From contig NZ_UUIS01000031.1 of NCBI RefSeq assembly GCF_900589395.1, positions 62,001-126,000 of the forward strand: a stretch of DNA of 64,000 nt. The letters are read 5' to 3'. Positions 55,597 through 63,441 of the stretch are shown in pieces. The stretch's first letter is position 1; each line of letters starts with the position of its first letter. The stretch is from Pseudomonas viridiflava. Its GTDB lineage: Bacteria > Pseudomonadota > Gammaproteobacteria > Pseudomonadales > Pseudomonadaceae. Below the pieces are notes generated by a model. That model searched no databases, was not told the origin of the DNA, and saw only the letters and a list, made by a program, of their open reading frames with translations. A program made the position numbers and the translations under genes.

Positions 55597-56685
55597 TCAG
55601 GACACCCGCTTGCGATTGCTGAACCGGATGACCTGCCGGGCCAGGAAGCTCCCGGTCAGGATCACCCCGAACAAGCGCAACGTCTGCATGGCCAGCACAA
55701 AGCCGACGTCGGCATGGGTGTCGATGGCAATGATCGCCATCGCATCCAGCCCGCCGGGGCTGGTGGCCAGGTACACCGACAGGTAGTCCTTGTCCATCAG
55801 CCAGGCGATCAACCAGGCCGACAGGGCACAGAGCACGATCAGCAGCAGCGAGGCGAAGATCATCATCGGCAGGCGTCGCCACACATAGGTGAGGGTGGCG
55901 CGGTCGAAGCGCAGGCCGATGTAGCAGCCGATCGCCCCATAGCCAAGCACCATCACACCGTCGGGCAGGCTGATGTTCATCAGTGCGCTCAGTTGCAGCG
56001 CGGTGCCGGCCAGCAGCGGCACCAGCAAGGCGCCGGCCGGCAGGCGCGAGCCCGGCCACAGGGCGGTCAGGATCACCGCCAGGCTCAGCAGCAGGTCCGT
56101 CAGCTCCAGGCCGTGCGCTGCGGTTGATGCAGGGCTGGCCAGGGCGGCGCTGTCGGCCGGCGCGGCCAGCCAGTGGCTGACCAGCGCGCCGAGCATCACC
56201 ACGCAGACCACCCGCACGTATTGCATGGTGGCCACCACCCGCGCGTCGGCGCCGTAGTCTTCGGACATGGCAACCATCGCCGACGCCGCGCCGGGCGAGG
56301 TGCCCCAGGCGGCGGTGTGGCTGGGAATGCCGGCGTAGCGCACCAGCACCAGGCCGACCACGGCACTCAAGACCACGGTCAGGGCGGTGGCCATCAGCAT
56401 GATGTGCCAGGACTGCAACGCCTGCATCAACACACTCAGGCTCATGGCGTGGGCGATCAGCACGCCGACGGCGCCCTGGCCTAGCTGGAATACCGGGCGG
56501 GGCATGCGAATGCTGGCACCGGACACGCCAAAACCGATGGCCACCAGCATGGGGCCCAGGAACAGCGCGGCCGGGATGGCCAGCAGGACGAACAACTGGC
56601 CGACAAGGCCGGCGGTAAGGATCAACGCCAGCCATTGGCTGGCCGGTGACAGGGAGGGCAAGGCAAAGCGGGCGATGCGTGGCAA
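55597..56685 (-). CDS. AbrB-family membrane transporter
   Basis: A 362-residue inner-membrane protein of the AbrB (duplicated helical bundle) family, often called ammonia monooxygenase-like regulators or transporters. There are about ten membrane helices, with similar hydrophobic halves, and conserved glycine-rich segments LTAGLVGQLFVLLAIPAALF and SYHTAAWGTSPGAASAM-type turns (TAAWGTSPGAASAMV, about residues 120-134). The start is TTG 56685, with GGAG seven bases upstream; the region before it lacks a better start. It is divergent from the LysR gene, which probably controls it. Substrate unknown. Confidence 0.75.
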   Translation of the reverse strand: MPRIARFALPSLSPASQWLALILTAGLVGQLFVLLAIPAALFLGPMLVAIGFGVSGASIRMPRPVFQLGQGAVGVLIAHAMSLSVLMQALQSWHIMLMATALTVVLSAVVGLVLVRYAGIPSHTAAWGTSPGAASAMVAMSEDYGADARVVATMQYVRVVCVVMLGALVSHWLAAPADSAALASPASTAAHGLELTDLLLSLAVILTALWPGSRLPAGALLVPLLAGTALQLSALMNISLPDGVMVLGYGAIGCYIGLRFDRATLTYVWRRLPMMIFASLLLIVLCALSAWLIAWLMDKDYLSVYLATSPGGLDAMAIIAIDTHADVGFVLAMQTLRLFGVILTGSFLARQVIRFSNRKRVS

Positions 56686-56806
56686 GGAGAGGCTCCTCGA
56701 AAGGGATCAACAACCCATGTGATTCGGGTGTGAGCAGTATCGGAGCTTGAACTTATCAAGTCTATTTTCTAATAATCATGAATCGATAACTTTGATTGAT
56801 GAATCC

Positions 56807-57739
56807 ATGGACCTGCGCGACCTGATCTATTTCGAAACCATCGCCGAACTCGGTCACCTGGGCCGCGCCGCGCAAAAACTCAATCGCAGCCAGCCGGCAC
56901 TCACCAAAAGCATCCAGCGGCTGGAGGAATCCTTCGGCACCCGCCTGTTCCAGCGCGATGGCCGACGCATCAAGCTGACCCCGGTGGGCGAGCTGTTGCA
57001 GGTGCGTGGCAAGGAGTTGCAGCAGAGCATTGCCCAGACCCAGCGTGAGGTGCGCGATTTTGCCAGCGGGCTGGTGGGCAATATCCGCGTGGGTTGCGCG
57101 GCGACCATGGCCGAGCACTTGTTGCCCAAGCTCACCTCGGCCTTGCTGCAACGGGCGCCCGACCTGACCTTCAAGCTGGTCATCGGGCAGGACGACCTGC
57201 AGCGCGAGGCGCTCAATGCCGGCCAGCTCGACATGATCATCTGCACGCTGATTCCCGAAAACGAGCAACTGGAAACCTTTGCGCTGTTCGACGACGAACT
57301 GGTGGTGATCGCCAGCCGGCAGCACCCGATCTTCAACTCCGGGCTGCAACTGCACGACCTGTGCGATTACCGCTGGGTGCTGCCACCGATCGGCGTGTCA
57401 TCGCGACAGTGGCTGGATGCGACCTTTGCCGCCCATGATCTGCCTTTGCCGGTGGTGCAGATCGAGGCCAACTCCATCTCGCTGCTGCCGGGGCTGATCG
57501 CGCAGAGCAACCTGCTCAGCTACATTGCCCGGGAGAGCCTGGCGTTCGGCCGCAACATGCAGCACCTGCGCGAGGTGCCGGTGGCGGCGGCGACCATGAA
57601 ACGCACGATCGGCGTGACCGTGCGCAAAGGCGCCTACCAGTCGCCGGCGGCCCGCGACATGCTCGGCTTGCTGCGCGATCACGGCAGTGATTTCTTCAGT
57701 TGGCCCGACACGGCACATCCGCTCTACGCCAGCCCCTGA
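56807..57739 (+). CDS. LysR-family transcriptional regulator
   Basis: A 310-residue LTTR. The HTH (about residues 4-62) begins LRDLIYFETIAELGHLGRAA with recognition helix SQPALTKSIQRLEE. The effector domain begins GNIRVGCAATMAEHLLPK. It is divergent from the AbrB-type transporter and presumably regulates it. The start ATG 56807 gives the family's MDLRDL-type N-terminus; an in-frame upstream extension is AT-rich and looks non-coding. Confidence 0.87.
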   Translation: MDLRDLIYFETIAELGHLGRAAQKLNRSQPALTKSIQRLEESFGTRLFQRDGRRIKLTPVGELLQVRGKELQQSIAQTQREVRDFASGLVGNIRVGCAATMAEHLLPKLTSALLQRAPDLTFKLVIGQDDLQREALNAGQLDMIICTLIPENEQLETFALFDDELVVIASRQHPIFNSGLQLHDLCDYRWVLPPIGVSSRQWLDATFAAHDLPLPVVQIEANSISLLPGLIAQSNLLSYIARESLAFGRNMQHLREVPVAAATMKRTIGVTVRKGAYQSPAARDMLGLLRDHGSDFFSWPDTAHPLYASP

Positions 57740-57791
57740 ATTTCTTGATATAACAAGCGCTTGAAACCCTATGCAGAGGAGCATGACCCCG

Positions 57792-58022
57792 ATGGACAGC
57801 CTTTCATTCGCGCCGTCCGGCCTGGCCTTCAGGCCATTGCCGCTTAGTGACACGCTGCACCTGGGCGGCGACCAGTCGCCGCTCAACGATGCCGATGCCG
57901 ATGAAGACAACGACGCCGAGGTTTACCTGGACCCGGACCTGCTGGGCCTGGATGACTTTGGTGATGCCGACAAGCTCGACCCGACCTTCACCGGCGATAT
58001 CGGTTCGTCCTCGATCAACTGA
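57792..58022 (+). CDS. small acidic hypothetical protein (76 aa)
   Basis: I do not recognise this family. The 76-residue protein is strongly acidic in its central part (DADADEDNDAEVYLDPDLLG and DDFGDADKLDP), with no signal peptide or membrane helix, and ends GDIGSSSIN. GAGGAG is eleven bases before ATG 57792; an ATG at 57783 sits only two bases from it, and the start is uncertain. It follows the LysR gene on the same strand and its stop overlaps the end of the deoxyribosyltransferase-like gene on the other strand. It could be a small protein with a DNA-mimic-like charge, but no function is claimed. Confidence 0.55.
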   Translation: MDSLSFAPSGLAFRPLPLSDTLHLGGDQSPLNDADADEDNDAEVYLDPDLLGLDDFGDADKLDPTFTGDIGSSSIN

Positions 58023-58521
58023 CCGATGCCCTGGCCAGGTGGCGCGCCAGGGCTTCGGCCCCCAGTTCGACGCTGGAGCTGGCCCCGACCCAGCTGCAGG
58101 CCAGCATCAGGTTGCGCGGCAGGCTGAAATCCTCCACCAGCAGGCCCAGCTCATCCAGCCCCAGTGCGTTGTGCGGCACCTGCTCGCGCAAGGTGCCGGC
58201 GCTCTTGAGGTAGGCCCACACCGGCTTGCCCAGCGCCACGGCCATGCCTGTTTCAAAGGCTGTGCCTGAGTCGGGTTCCAGGCCGCGAAAGGCATTGAGG
58301 TTGGCCAGTACCGCATCGCAGCGCTGGATCATTGCCACGTTGTGCCGGTAAATCTGCCGGGCAGTTTCCAGCGGCGACAGGCCCTGGGCGACTTCATTGT
58401 CGAACGGATACAGGCCCTGCATGCCATGGGCGGCGCACAGGTCTTTGAGGTAATGACCGTGCTCGATGGCATCGGGGCGAAACACATCGAAACCGGCCAG
58501 GTAGATCAATGGTGTGCGCAT
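58015..58521 (-). CDS. nucleoside 2-deoxyribosyltransferase-like protein
   Basis: A 168-residue protein of the nucleoside 2-deoxyribosyltransferase fold. It starts LIYLAGFDVFRPDAI (about residues 5-19), where the aspartate of the conserved D-x-F region lies, and the nucleophile glutamate is expected in EPDSGTAFETGMAVALGKP (about 82-100). These enzymes exchange bases between deoxynucleosides; some clear modified or damaged nucleotides. It is a single gene, convergent with the small acidic protein. Catalytic status is likely but not proved. Confidence 0.82.
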   Translation of the reverse strand: MRTPLIYLAGFDVFRPDAIEHGHYLKDLCAAHGMQGLYPFDNEVAQGLSPLETARQIYRHNVAMIQRCDAVLANLNAFRGLEPDSGTAFETGMAVALGKPVWAYLKSAGTLREQVPHNALGLDELGLLVEDFSLPRNLMLACSWVGASSSVELGAEALARHLARASVS

Positions 58522-58612
58522 GATGTCACTCCTCTTGGGCAGGGCTCGATTTTATAGGGTGGTTTCCGGGTCTGTCTGCCGCTGATCGGGATGGCAGGCC
58601 GCGCACTGGCAT

Positions 58613-58628
58613 CTGTACACATAGCCAG
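58613..58628 (+). promoter_or_regulatory. candidate LexA (SOS) box
   Basis: CTGTACACATAGCCAG fits the CTG-N10-CAG pattern and lies 38 bases before the GTG start of the FAN1-type nuclease gene. The interior is less AT-rich than the best boxes, so it may be weak. Confidence 0.45.
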
Positions 58629-58665
58629 TATCCTTGAGCGGTCTTTTGCCTGCCCGAATCTGCCC

Positions 58666-60354
58666 GTGAACAGTTCCGCTCTCGATAATCCACTTTATTA
58701 CCTGGTCAATTTCCAGCAGGTGCTGGCCTGGATTACCCAGCGCTACGACGACCTGCTCGATGACCAGGAGCGCGACTTCATCAGCACGTTTGCCAGCCTG
58801 CCGACTGCCGCCCAGGGGTTGCTGGTGCGTATGGTGATGCGCAAGGGCACGCTGTTTCGCGTGAGCAAGCTCAGCTATGCCGAGCTGGGTGACACGCGCC
58901 AGGCCGTACAACCGTTGCTGGCGCTGGGCTGGGTCGATGATCATGCGGCGCTGGACCTGGCGGCGTTGTTCGGCCTGCTGCGCAAGGATGAACTGGCCCA
59001 GTGCTTCAAGGCGCACGCCGGCAAGGGCAGCGAGCGCAAGGCGAAGTGGTTCGAGCGCCTGCTGGCGCTGTACCCGGATGCTCAGCCGCTGTCGCAATGG
59101 CACCCGCAGCTGGACGATGCCGTGCTGAGCCTGAGCTTGAACGTGATGGCGCTGTGCGACCGCCTGCGGCTGCTGTACTTCGGCAACCTGCACCAGGAGT
59201 GGTCGCAGTTCGTGCTGGCCGACCTGGGCATCTACCGCTTCGAAACCGTCGGCTTTTCAGCGGATTCGCGCGGCATCACGGCCCGCGCCGACATTGAGGT
59301 GTGCCAACAGCTGCATGCCTGCCGCCAGGCGCTGGAGTTGCAGGCCGAACTGGCACCGCTGGCCGACCAGGCACTGGCCATCGACACGGCCAATGAATGG
59401 CTGCGCATGCGCCGGGGCAAGCTGTTGTTCCTGATCGGCCAGCAGGCCGAGCGTCAGCAGGACTGGCCATTGGCGCTGAAGGTCTACAGCGCATGCGGTT
59501 ACCCGGGGGCGCGCTCGCGGCAGATACGAGTGCTGGAGCGCAGCGCCGATTACGCCCAGGCCATGGCCCTGTTGGCGCGCGCGCAGGAAAATCCCGAAAG
59601 CGATGCCGAAATCCAGCACCTGCAACGCGTGTTGCCGCGCCTGCAACGCCAGTTGGGCCTGGCCACCGCGCGCCGTGCGGCGGCCCGGGTGGTCAAGCGT
59701 ATCGACCTGACCGTGCCGCAGCAGCCCGGCCTCAGTGTCGAGCAGCGGGTCAGCCTGCACCTGGCCGAGGAGGGCGCTCAGGTGCACTACGTCGAAAACA
59801 CCCTGATCAATTCGCTGTTCGGGCTGTTGTGCTGGCCGGCGATCTTCGCACCGTTGCCGGGGGCGTTCTTTCATCCTTTTCACAGCGGTCCGGCCGACCT
59901 GCACAGCCCTGATTTCTATACCCGCCGTGCGGCGCTCTTTGATCAATGCCTGGCAGCGCTGGAGTCGCACGCCTGGCAAACCGTGATCCGCGAGCATTAC
60001 CACAGCAAGTTCGGGCTGCAATCCCCGTTCGTGTTCTGGAATGTGCTCAGCCCGCCACTGCTGGACGTGGCCCTGCAATGCCTGCCGCCGGCACACTTGC
60101 GCCACTGGTTTACCCGCCTGTTGCAGGACATCAAGGCCAACCGTACCGGCATGCCGGACCTGATCCAGTTTTACCCCGAACAGGGGCGTTACCGGATGAT
60201 CGAAGTGAAGGGGCCGGGGGATCGCTTGCAGGACAACCAGCTGCGCTGGCTGGACTTCTGCGCCCGGCATGAAATGCCGGTCGAGGTGTGCTACGTGCAG
60301 TGGGAGCCGCAGGAGTCGCTTGATGAGCCGGTAGGAGGCATGCCGGTCGGTTAG
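58666..60354 (+). CDS. VRR-NUC domain nuclease (FAN1-like)
   Basis: A 562-residue homologue of the FAN1 interstrand-crosslink repair nuclease, as studied in Pseudomonas aeruginosa. The C-terminal VRR-NUC domain (about residues 460-555) holds the PD-(D/E)xK site: GMPDLIQFYPEQGRYRMIEV-KGPGDRLQDNQLRWL with aspartate, glutamate and lysine in register. The central part is helical, TPR-like (about 230-340), and the N-terminal SAP-like or helical region binds branched DNA in relatives. I chose GTG 58666, because the upstream ATG 58591 would place the SOS-like box inside the gene. It likely cleaves 5'-flap DNA during crosslink repair. Confidence 0.87.
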   Translation: MNSSALDNPLYYLVNFQQVLAWITQRYDDLLDDQERDFISTFASLPTAAQGLLVRMVMRKGTLFRVSKLSYAELGDTRQAVQPLLALGWVDDHAALDLAALFGLLRKDELAQCFKAHAGKGSERKAKWFERLLALYPDAQPLSQWHPQLDDAVLSLSLNVMALCDRLRLLYFGNLHQEWSQFVLADLGIYRFETVGFSADSRGITARADIEVCQQLHACRQALELQAELAPLADQALAIDTANEWLRMRRGKLLFLIGQQAERQQDWPLALKVYSACGYPGARSRQIRVLERSADYAQAMALLARAQENPESDAEIQHLQRVLPRLQRQLGLATARRAAARVVKRIDLTVPQQPGLSVEQRVSLHLAEEGAQVHYVENTLINSLFGLLCWPAIFAPLPGAFFHPFHSGPADLHSPDFYTRRAALFDQCLAALESHAWQTVIREHYHSKFGLQSPFVFWNVLSPPLLDVALQCLPPAHLRHWFTRLLQDIKANRTGMPDLIQFYPEQGRYRMIEVKGPGDRLQDNQLRWLDFCARHEMPVEVCYVQWEPQESLDEPVGGMPVG

Positions 60355-60399
60355 GCGTTGGCACGCCACCAACCCTTGACCTGCCGCCAACCCCTATCT

Positions 60400-60472
60400 G
60401 TAGGAACGACCAGTGGTCGCGAAAAGTCCCGCACAATTCACTGCGGCATTCGTGACCGCTGGTCGCTCCCAC
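60400..60472. repeat. REP-like inverted repeat
   Basis: GTAGGAACGACCAGTGGTCGCG and CGTGACCGCTGGTCGCTCCCAC are imperfect inverted copies around a central gap, matching the REP type at 16360 and 36306. Confidence 0.55.
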
Positions 60473-60554
60473 ATGGGGGGACGGGCCCTGCCACAAAATT
60501 GTGACAGTCGCCGCTGATTGTCGACCGGCGCACCCTCCAGGCTTTCATGCTTGA

Positions 60555-60872
60555 TCAGTTGGTGACCGGTTTACCCGATGGCGTGGTCGTGGTGCTGCCT
60601 GGGGTGGTGCCATGGCCGTCATGGGTCGTGGTGCCATGGTCCTTGTGCGTGGTGTCGGTGCCGCTTTCCTGCGGGCCGGTCTTGGTGCCCTTGGTATTGG
60701 ACGAATTGCGGTCGGTGGTGTGGCCAGGGGTCTGGGTCCCATCGGTGCCAGGCATCTTGGTGGCATTGGTGTTGACCGGATTGGTCGGGCCGGTAGAGCC
60801 CGCCATGGCGGTGCCCGAGAGCGCCGTCAGCAAGCCGGTGAGCGCCAGAATGGTCAGTCGGTTGGTGCGCAT
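60555..60872 (-). CDS. small secreted Thr/Gly/His-rich protein
   Basis: A 105-residue exported protein. A signal peptide (RLTILALTGLLTALSGTAMA, cleavage near residue 25) is followed by a mature region made almost entirely of Thr, Gly, Ser, Pro, Asn, Asp, His and Lys, for example GTDTTHKDHGTTTHDGHGTT. No cysteine, aromatic or hydrophobic core is present, so it is expected to be unstructured. I do not recognise the family; periplasmic or secreted localisation is inferred from the signal peptide. It lies alone between a REP element and the pst operon. Confidence 0.6.
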   Translation of the reverse strand: MRTNRLTILALTGLLTALSGTAMAGSTGPTNPVNTNATKMPGTDGTQTPGHTTDRNSSNTKGTKTGPQESGTDTTHKDHGTTTHDGHGTTPGSTTTTPSGKPVTN

Positions 60873-60899
60873 AATTCAAACTCCATGACATGAGTGGGC

Positions 60900-61339
60900 A
60901 TACACGTATTGGTCTTTGGCCTGCATGAATAGTTGCCCTGCCAGCCGACGAACGGTAGCAGATTGCCGTCATCTGATTTAATACCACCCCATAGATAACC
61001 CCCTCTTTTTGCCACACCCCCAAAAATTTCCGCTGATCAATGAAGGACGGCAGACGCGTCGAAAACCCGGTTTTTGACAGTTTCACTACAGTGATGGCAG
61101 TCCGGCATTGCTTGATATTGGCCGATTGCCATTAAGTTCCGCAGCAGGCTTCATGTCCCCGTAAACAGGGGTCAAGGCCTTCGCAAAAGCGCCATTTCTT
61201 GTAGGCTTTCTCCTACAAAACCCGCCTGAAAAGGGTGCGCATCGAACGTTTGTCATTAAACAGCAACATTTCAGGTTTTAAATCCGCCTCGGGCCTCCTT
61301 AGTGACCACCCACCATTTCTCCTGGATCGAGGTATTCCC
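60900..61339. promoter_or_regulatory. pstS upstream region with a candidate Pho box
   Basis: No gene is supported in these 440 bases. TTGTCAT-TAAA-CAGCAAC at 61250-61267 resembles the PhoB half-site pattern, with one good half and one weak; a TTAAAT hexamer lies 10 bases after it, the usual distance to a -10. TTGACAG-TTTC-ACTACAG at 61074-61091 is a weaker match in the opposite orientation. A TTGTAGG/CCTACAA hairpin lies near 61200-61220. Confidence 0.4.
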
Positions 61340-62359
61340 GTGACACTGCTGACTAAAACACGCTTGTCTGTTCTGCTTGCCTCGCTGTGCCTGAGCGGCA
61401 TGGCCCATGCAGTCGACGTAACGGGCGCAGGTTCAAGTTTCGTTTTTCCGGTAATTTCCAAGTGGTCGCAGGACTACACCAAGGCCAAGCCTGAAAACCG
61501 CATCAACTACCAGTCGATCGGTTCAGGCGGCGGTATTGCCCAGATCAAGGCCGCCACCGTTGACTTCGGCGCCTCCGACGCCCCGATGAAAGAAGAAGAC
61601 CTCAAGGCTGCAGGCCTGGGCCAGTTCCCGAGCGTGATCGGCGGTATCGTGCCGATCATCAACGTCGAAGGCATCGAGAGCGGCAAACTGAAGCTGGACG
61701 GCGAAACCCTGGCCAAGATCTTCATGGGTGAAATCAAGACCTGGAACGACCCTGCACTGGTCGCCCTGAACCCAGGCGTCACCCTGCCAGCCACCGCGAT
61801 CACCGTGGTTCGTCGTTCCGACGGTTCCGGCACCACCTACAACTTCAGCAACTACCTGAGCAAGGTCAGCCCGGCGTTCAAGGAAAAGCTGAATTTCGGT
61901 TCCACCGTGCAGTGGCCAGTGGGCGTGGGCGGCAAGGGTAACGAAGGTGTGTCGGCTTACGTCAAGCAGATCAAAGGCTCGATCGGCTACGTCGAACACT
62001 CTTACGCCACCAGCAACAAGCTGTCGTACACCCAGCTGAAAAACGCCGCTGGCAAGTTCATCACCCCTGACGCCAAAGCCTTTGCTGCCGCTGCCGACAC
62101 CGCCGACTGGGCCAACGCCAAGGACTTCAACCTGCTGATGACCAACGCCCCGGGCGATGACGCATGGCCGATCACCGCGACCACCTGGATCATCATGTAC
62201 AAGCAGGCCAAGAACGAAGAGAAGAGCAAGGCTGCCTTCGACTTCTTCACCTGGTCGCTGCAGAACGGTCAGTCCCAGGCCGCTGCCCTGGACTACGTAG
62301 CGTTGCCTGACTCGCTGGTCAAGCGCGTGCAGGACTACTGGAAAGCTGAGTTCAAGTAA
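61340..62359 (+). CDS. pstS: phosphate ABC transporter substrate-binding protein
   Basis: A 339-residue periplasmic binding protein with signal peptide (LLASLCLSGMAHA, cleavage before VDVTGAG). It has the phosphate-binding motifs GAGSSFVFPVISKW (about residues 27-40), SIGSGGGIAQIKAATVDFGASDAP (split around 60-83) and RRSDGSGTTYNFSNYL (about 155-170), which supply the serine and aspartate/arginine ligands. GTG 61340 is the start, with GAGG a few bases upstream, and gives the signal peptide; an upstream in-frame ATG would destroy it. It heads the pst operon, which is PhoB-controlled in this group. A hairpin after the stop precedes pstC. Confidence 0.95.
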   Translation: MTLLTKTRLSVLLASLCLSGMAHAVDVTGAGSSFVFPVISKWSQDYTKAKPENRINYQSIGSGGGIAQIKAATVDFGASDAPMKEEDLKAAGLGQFPSVIGGIVPIINVEGIESGKLKLDGETLAKIFMGEIKTWNDPALVALNPGVTLPATAITVVRRSDGSGTTYNFSNYLSKVSPAFKEKLNFGSTVQWPVGVGGKGNEGVSAYVKQIKGSIGYVEHSYATSNKLSYTQLKNAAGKFITPDAKAFAAAADTADWANAKDFNLLMTNAPGDDAWPITATTWIIMYKQAKNEEKSKAAFDFFTWSLQNGQSQAAALDYVALPDSLVKRVQDYWKAEFK

Positions 62360-62382
62360 TAACGATTCAAGCCTGAACCTCA

Positions 62383-62421
62383 CCCCTGTCATCGGGCCCG
62401 CCAACGGTCGGGTGATGGGGG
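62383..62421 (+). terminator. intercistronic stem-loop between pstS and pstC
   Basis: CCCC, CATC and CCCG pair in order with CGGG, GATG and GGGG around CCAACGGT; TTTT follows within a few bases. Such a stem can end part of the transcription, so pstS mRNA exceeds pstC-pstA mRNA, as a binding protein needs. Confidence 0.55.
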
Positions 62422-62445
62422 ATTTTCCTTGCGAGTGGATTCAAC

Positions 62446-63441
62446 ATGACTGAAAACACCCAATACCTGTCCACTGAGCTCAACGCCGACATGTCCGAGA
62501 GCGAGAAGCGTGCCAAGCGGGATCATCGTCACGATGTATGGTTCCGGCGCACGCTGCAAAGCTCGGCCATGCTCGTGCTGGTACTGCTGGGCTGTATTGC
62601 CCTGTCGACCCTGTGGGGCGGTGCACTGGCTTTCCAGACCTTCGGGTTCGGTTTTCTGACCAGCACCGATTGGGACGTCAACGCCGGCAAGTTCGGCGCA
62701 CTGGTGCCGATCTACGGCACGCTGGTGACCTCTTTCCTGGCCTTGCTGATCGCGGTTCCCGTGAGTTTCGGCATCGCCATCTTCCTGACCGAAGTCGCGC
62801 CGCCCTGGCTGCGCATGCCCATCGCCTCGGCCATCGAGCTGCTGGCCGGCATTCCTTCGATCATCTACGGCATGTGGGGCCTGTTCGTGTTCGGCCCGTT
62901 CATGGCCGCGCACATTTCGCCCTGGATCACCGAGAACCTGGGCGCCTTGCCGCTGATCGGTGGCCTGTTCCAGGGCCCGCCGCTGGGCATCGGCATGCTG
63001 ACCGCCGGTATCGTGCTGGCGATCATGATCATTCCGTTCATCACCTCGGTGATGCAGGAAGTGTTTCGCACCGTGCCCACGACCCTCAAGGAATCGGCCT
63101 ACGCACTGGGCAGCACCACGTGGGAAGTGGTCTGGGACATCGTGCTGCCTTACACCCGTTCGGCGGTGGTGGGCGGTGTGTTCCTCGGCCTGGGCCGTGC
63201 CCTGGGCGAGACCATGGCGGTGACCTTCGTCCTGGGTAACGCGATTCAGTTCTCCGGCTCGCTGATGATGCCAAGCAGCTCCATCGCCTCGGTGATCGCC
63301 AACGAGTTCAACGAGTCGTACACCGACCTGCACCGTTCGGCACTCATCGCATTGGGCTTCCTGTTGTTCGTGGTGACCTTCATCGTGCTGGCGCTTGCAC
63401 GTCTGATGCTGTCGCGCCTGTCGCGCAAGGAGGGGTTATGA
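62446..63441 (+). CDS. pstC: phosphate ABC transporter permease PstC
   Basis: A 331-residue inner-membrane permease. Six membrane helices begin with SSAMLVLVLLGCIALSTLWGG (about residues 39-59). The ABC-permease EAA-type loop is in ESAYALGSTTWEVVWDIVLP (about 215-234), and the domain ends VTFIVLALARLMLSRLSRK. It forms a heterodimer with PstA to carry phosphate from PstS into the cell. Its TGA overlaps the pstA start (ATGA), indicating coupled translation. The charged N-terminus (SESEKRAKRDHRHD) is longer than in E. coli PstC. Confidence 0.94.
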   Translation: MTENTQYLSTELNADMSESEKRAKRDHRHDVWFRRTLQSSAMLVLVLLGCIALSTLWGGALAFQTFGFGFLTSTDWDVNAGKFGALVPIYGTLVTSFLALLIAVPVSFGIAIFLTEVAPPWLRMPIASAIELLAGIPSIIYGMWGLFVFGPFMAAHISPWITENLGALPLIGGLFQGPPLGIGMLTAGIVLAIMIIPFITSVMQEVFRTVPTTLKESAYALGSTTWEVVWDIVLPYTRSAVVGGVFLGLGRALGETMAVTFVLGNAIQFSGSLMMPSSSIASVIANEFNESYTDLHRSALIALGFLLFVVTFIVLALARLMLSRLSRKEGL

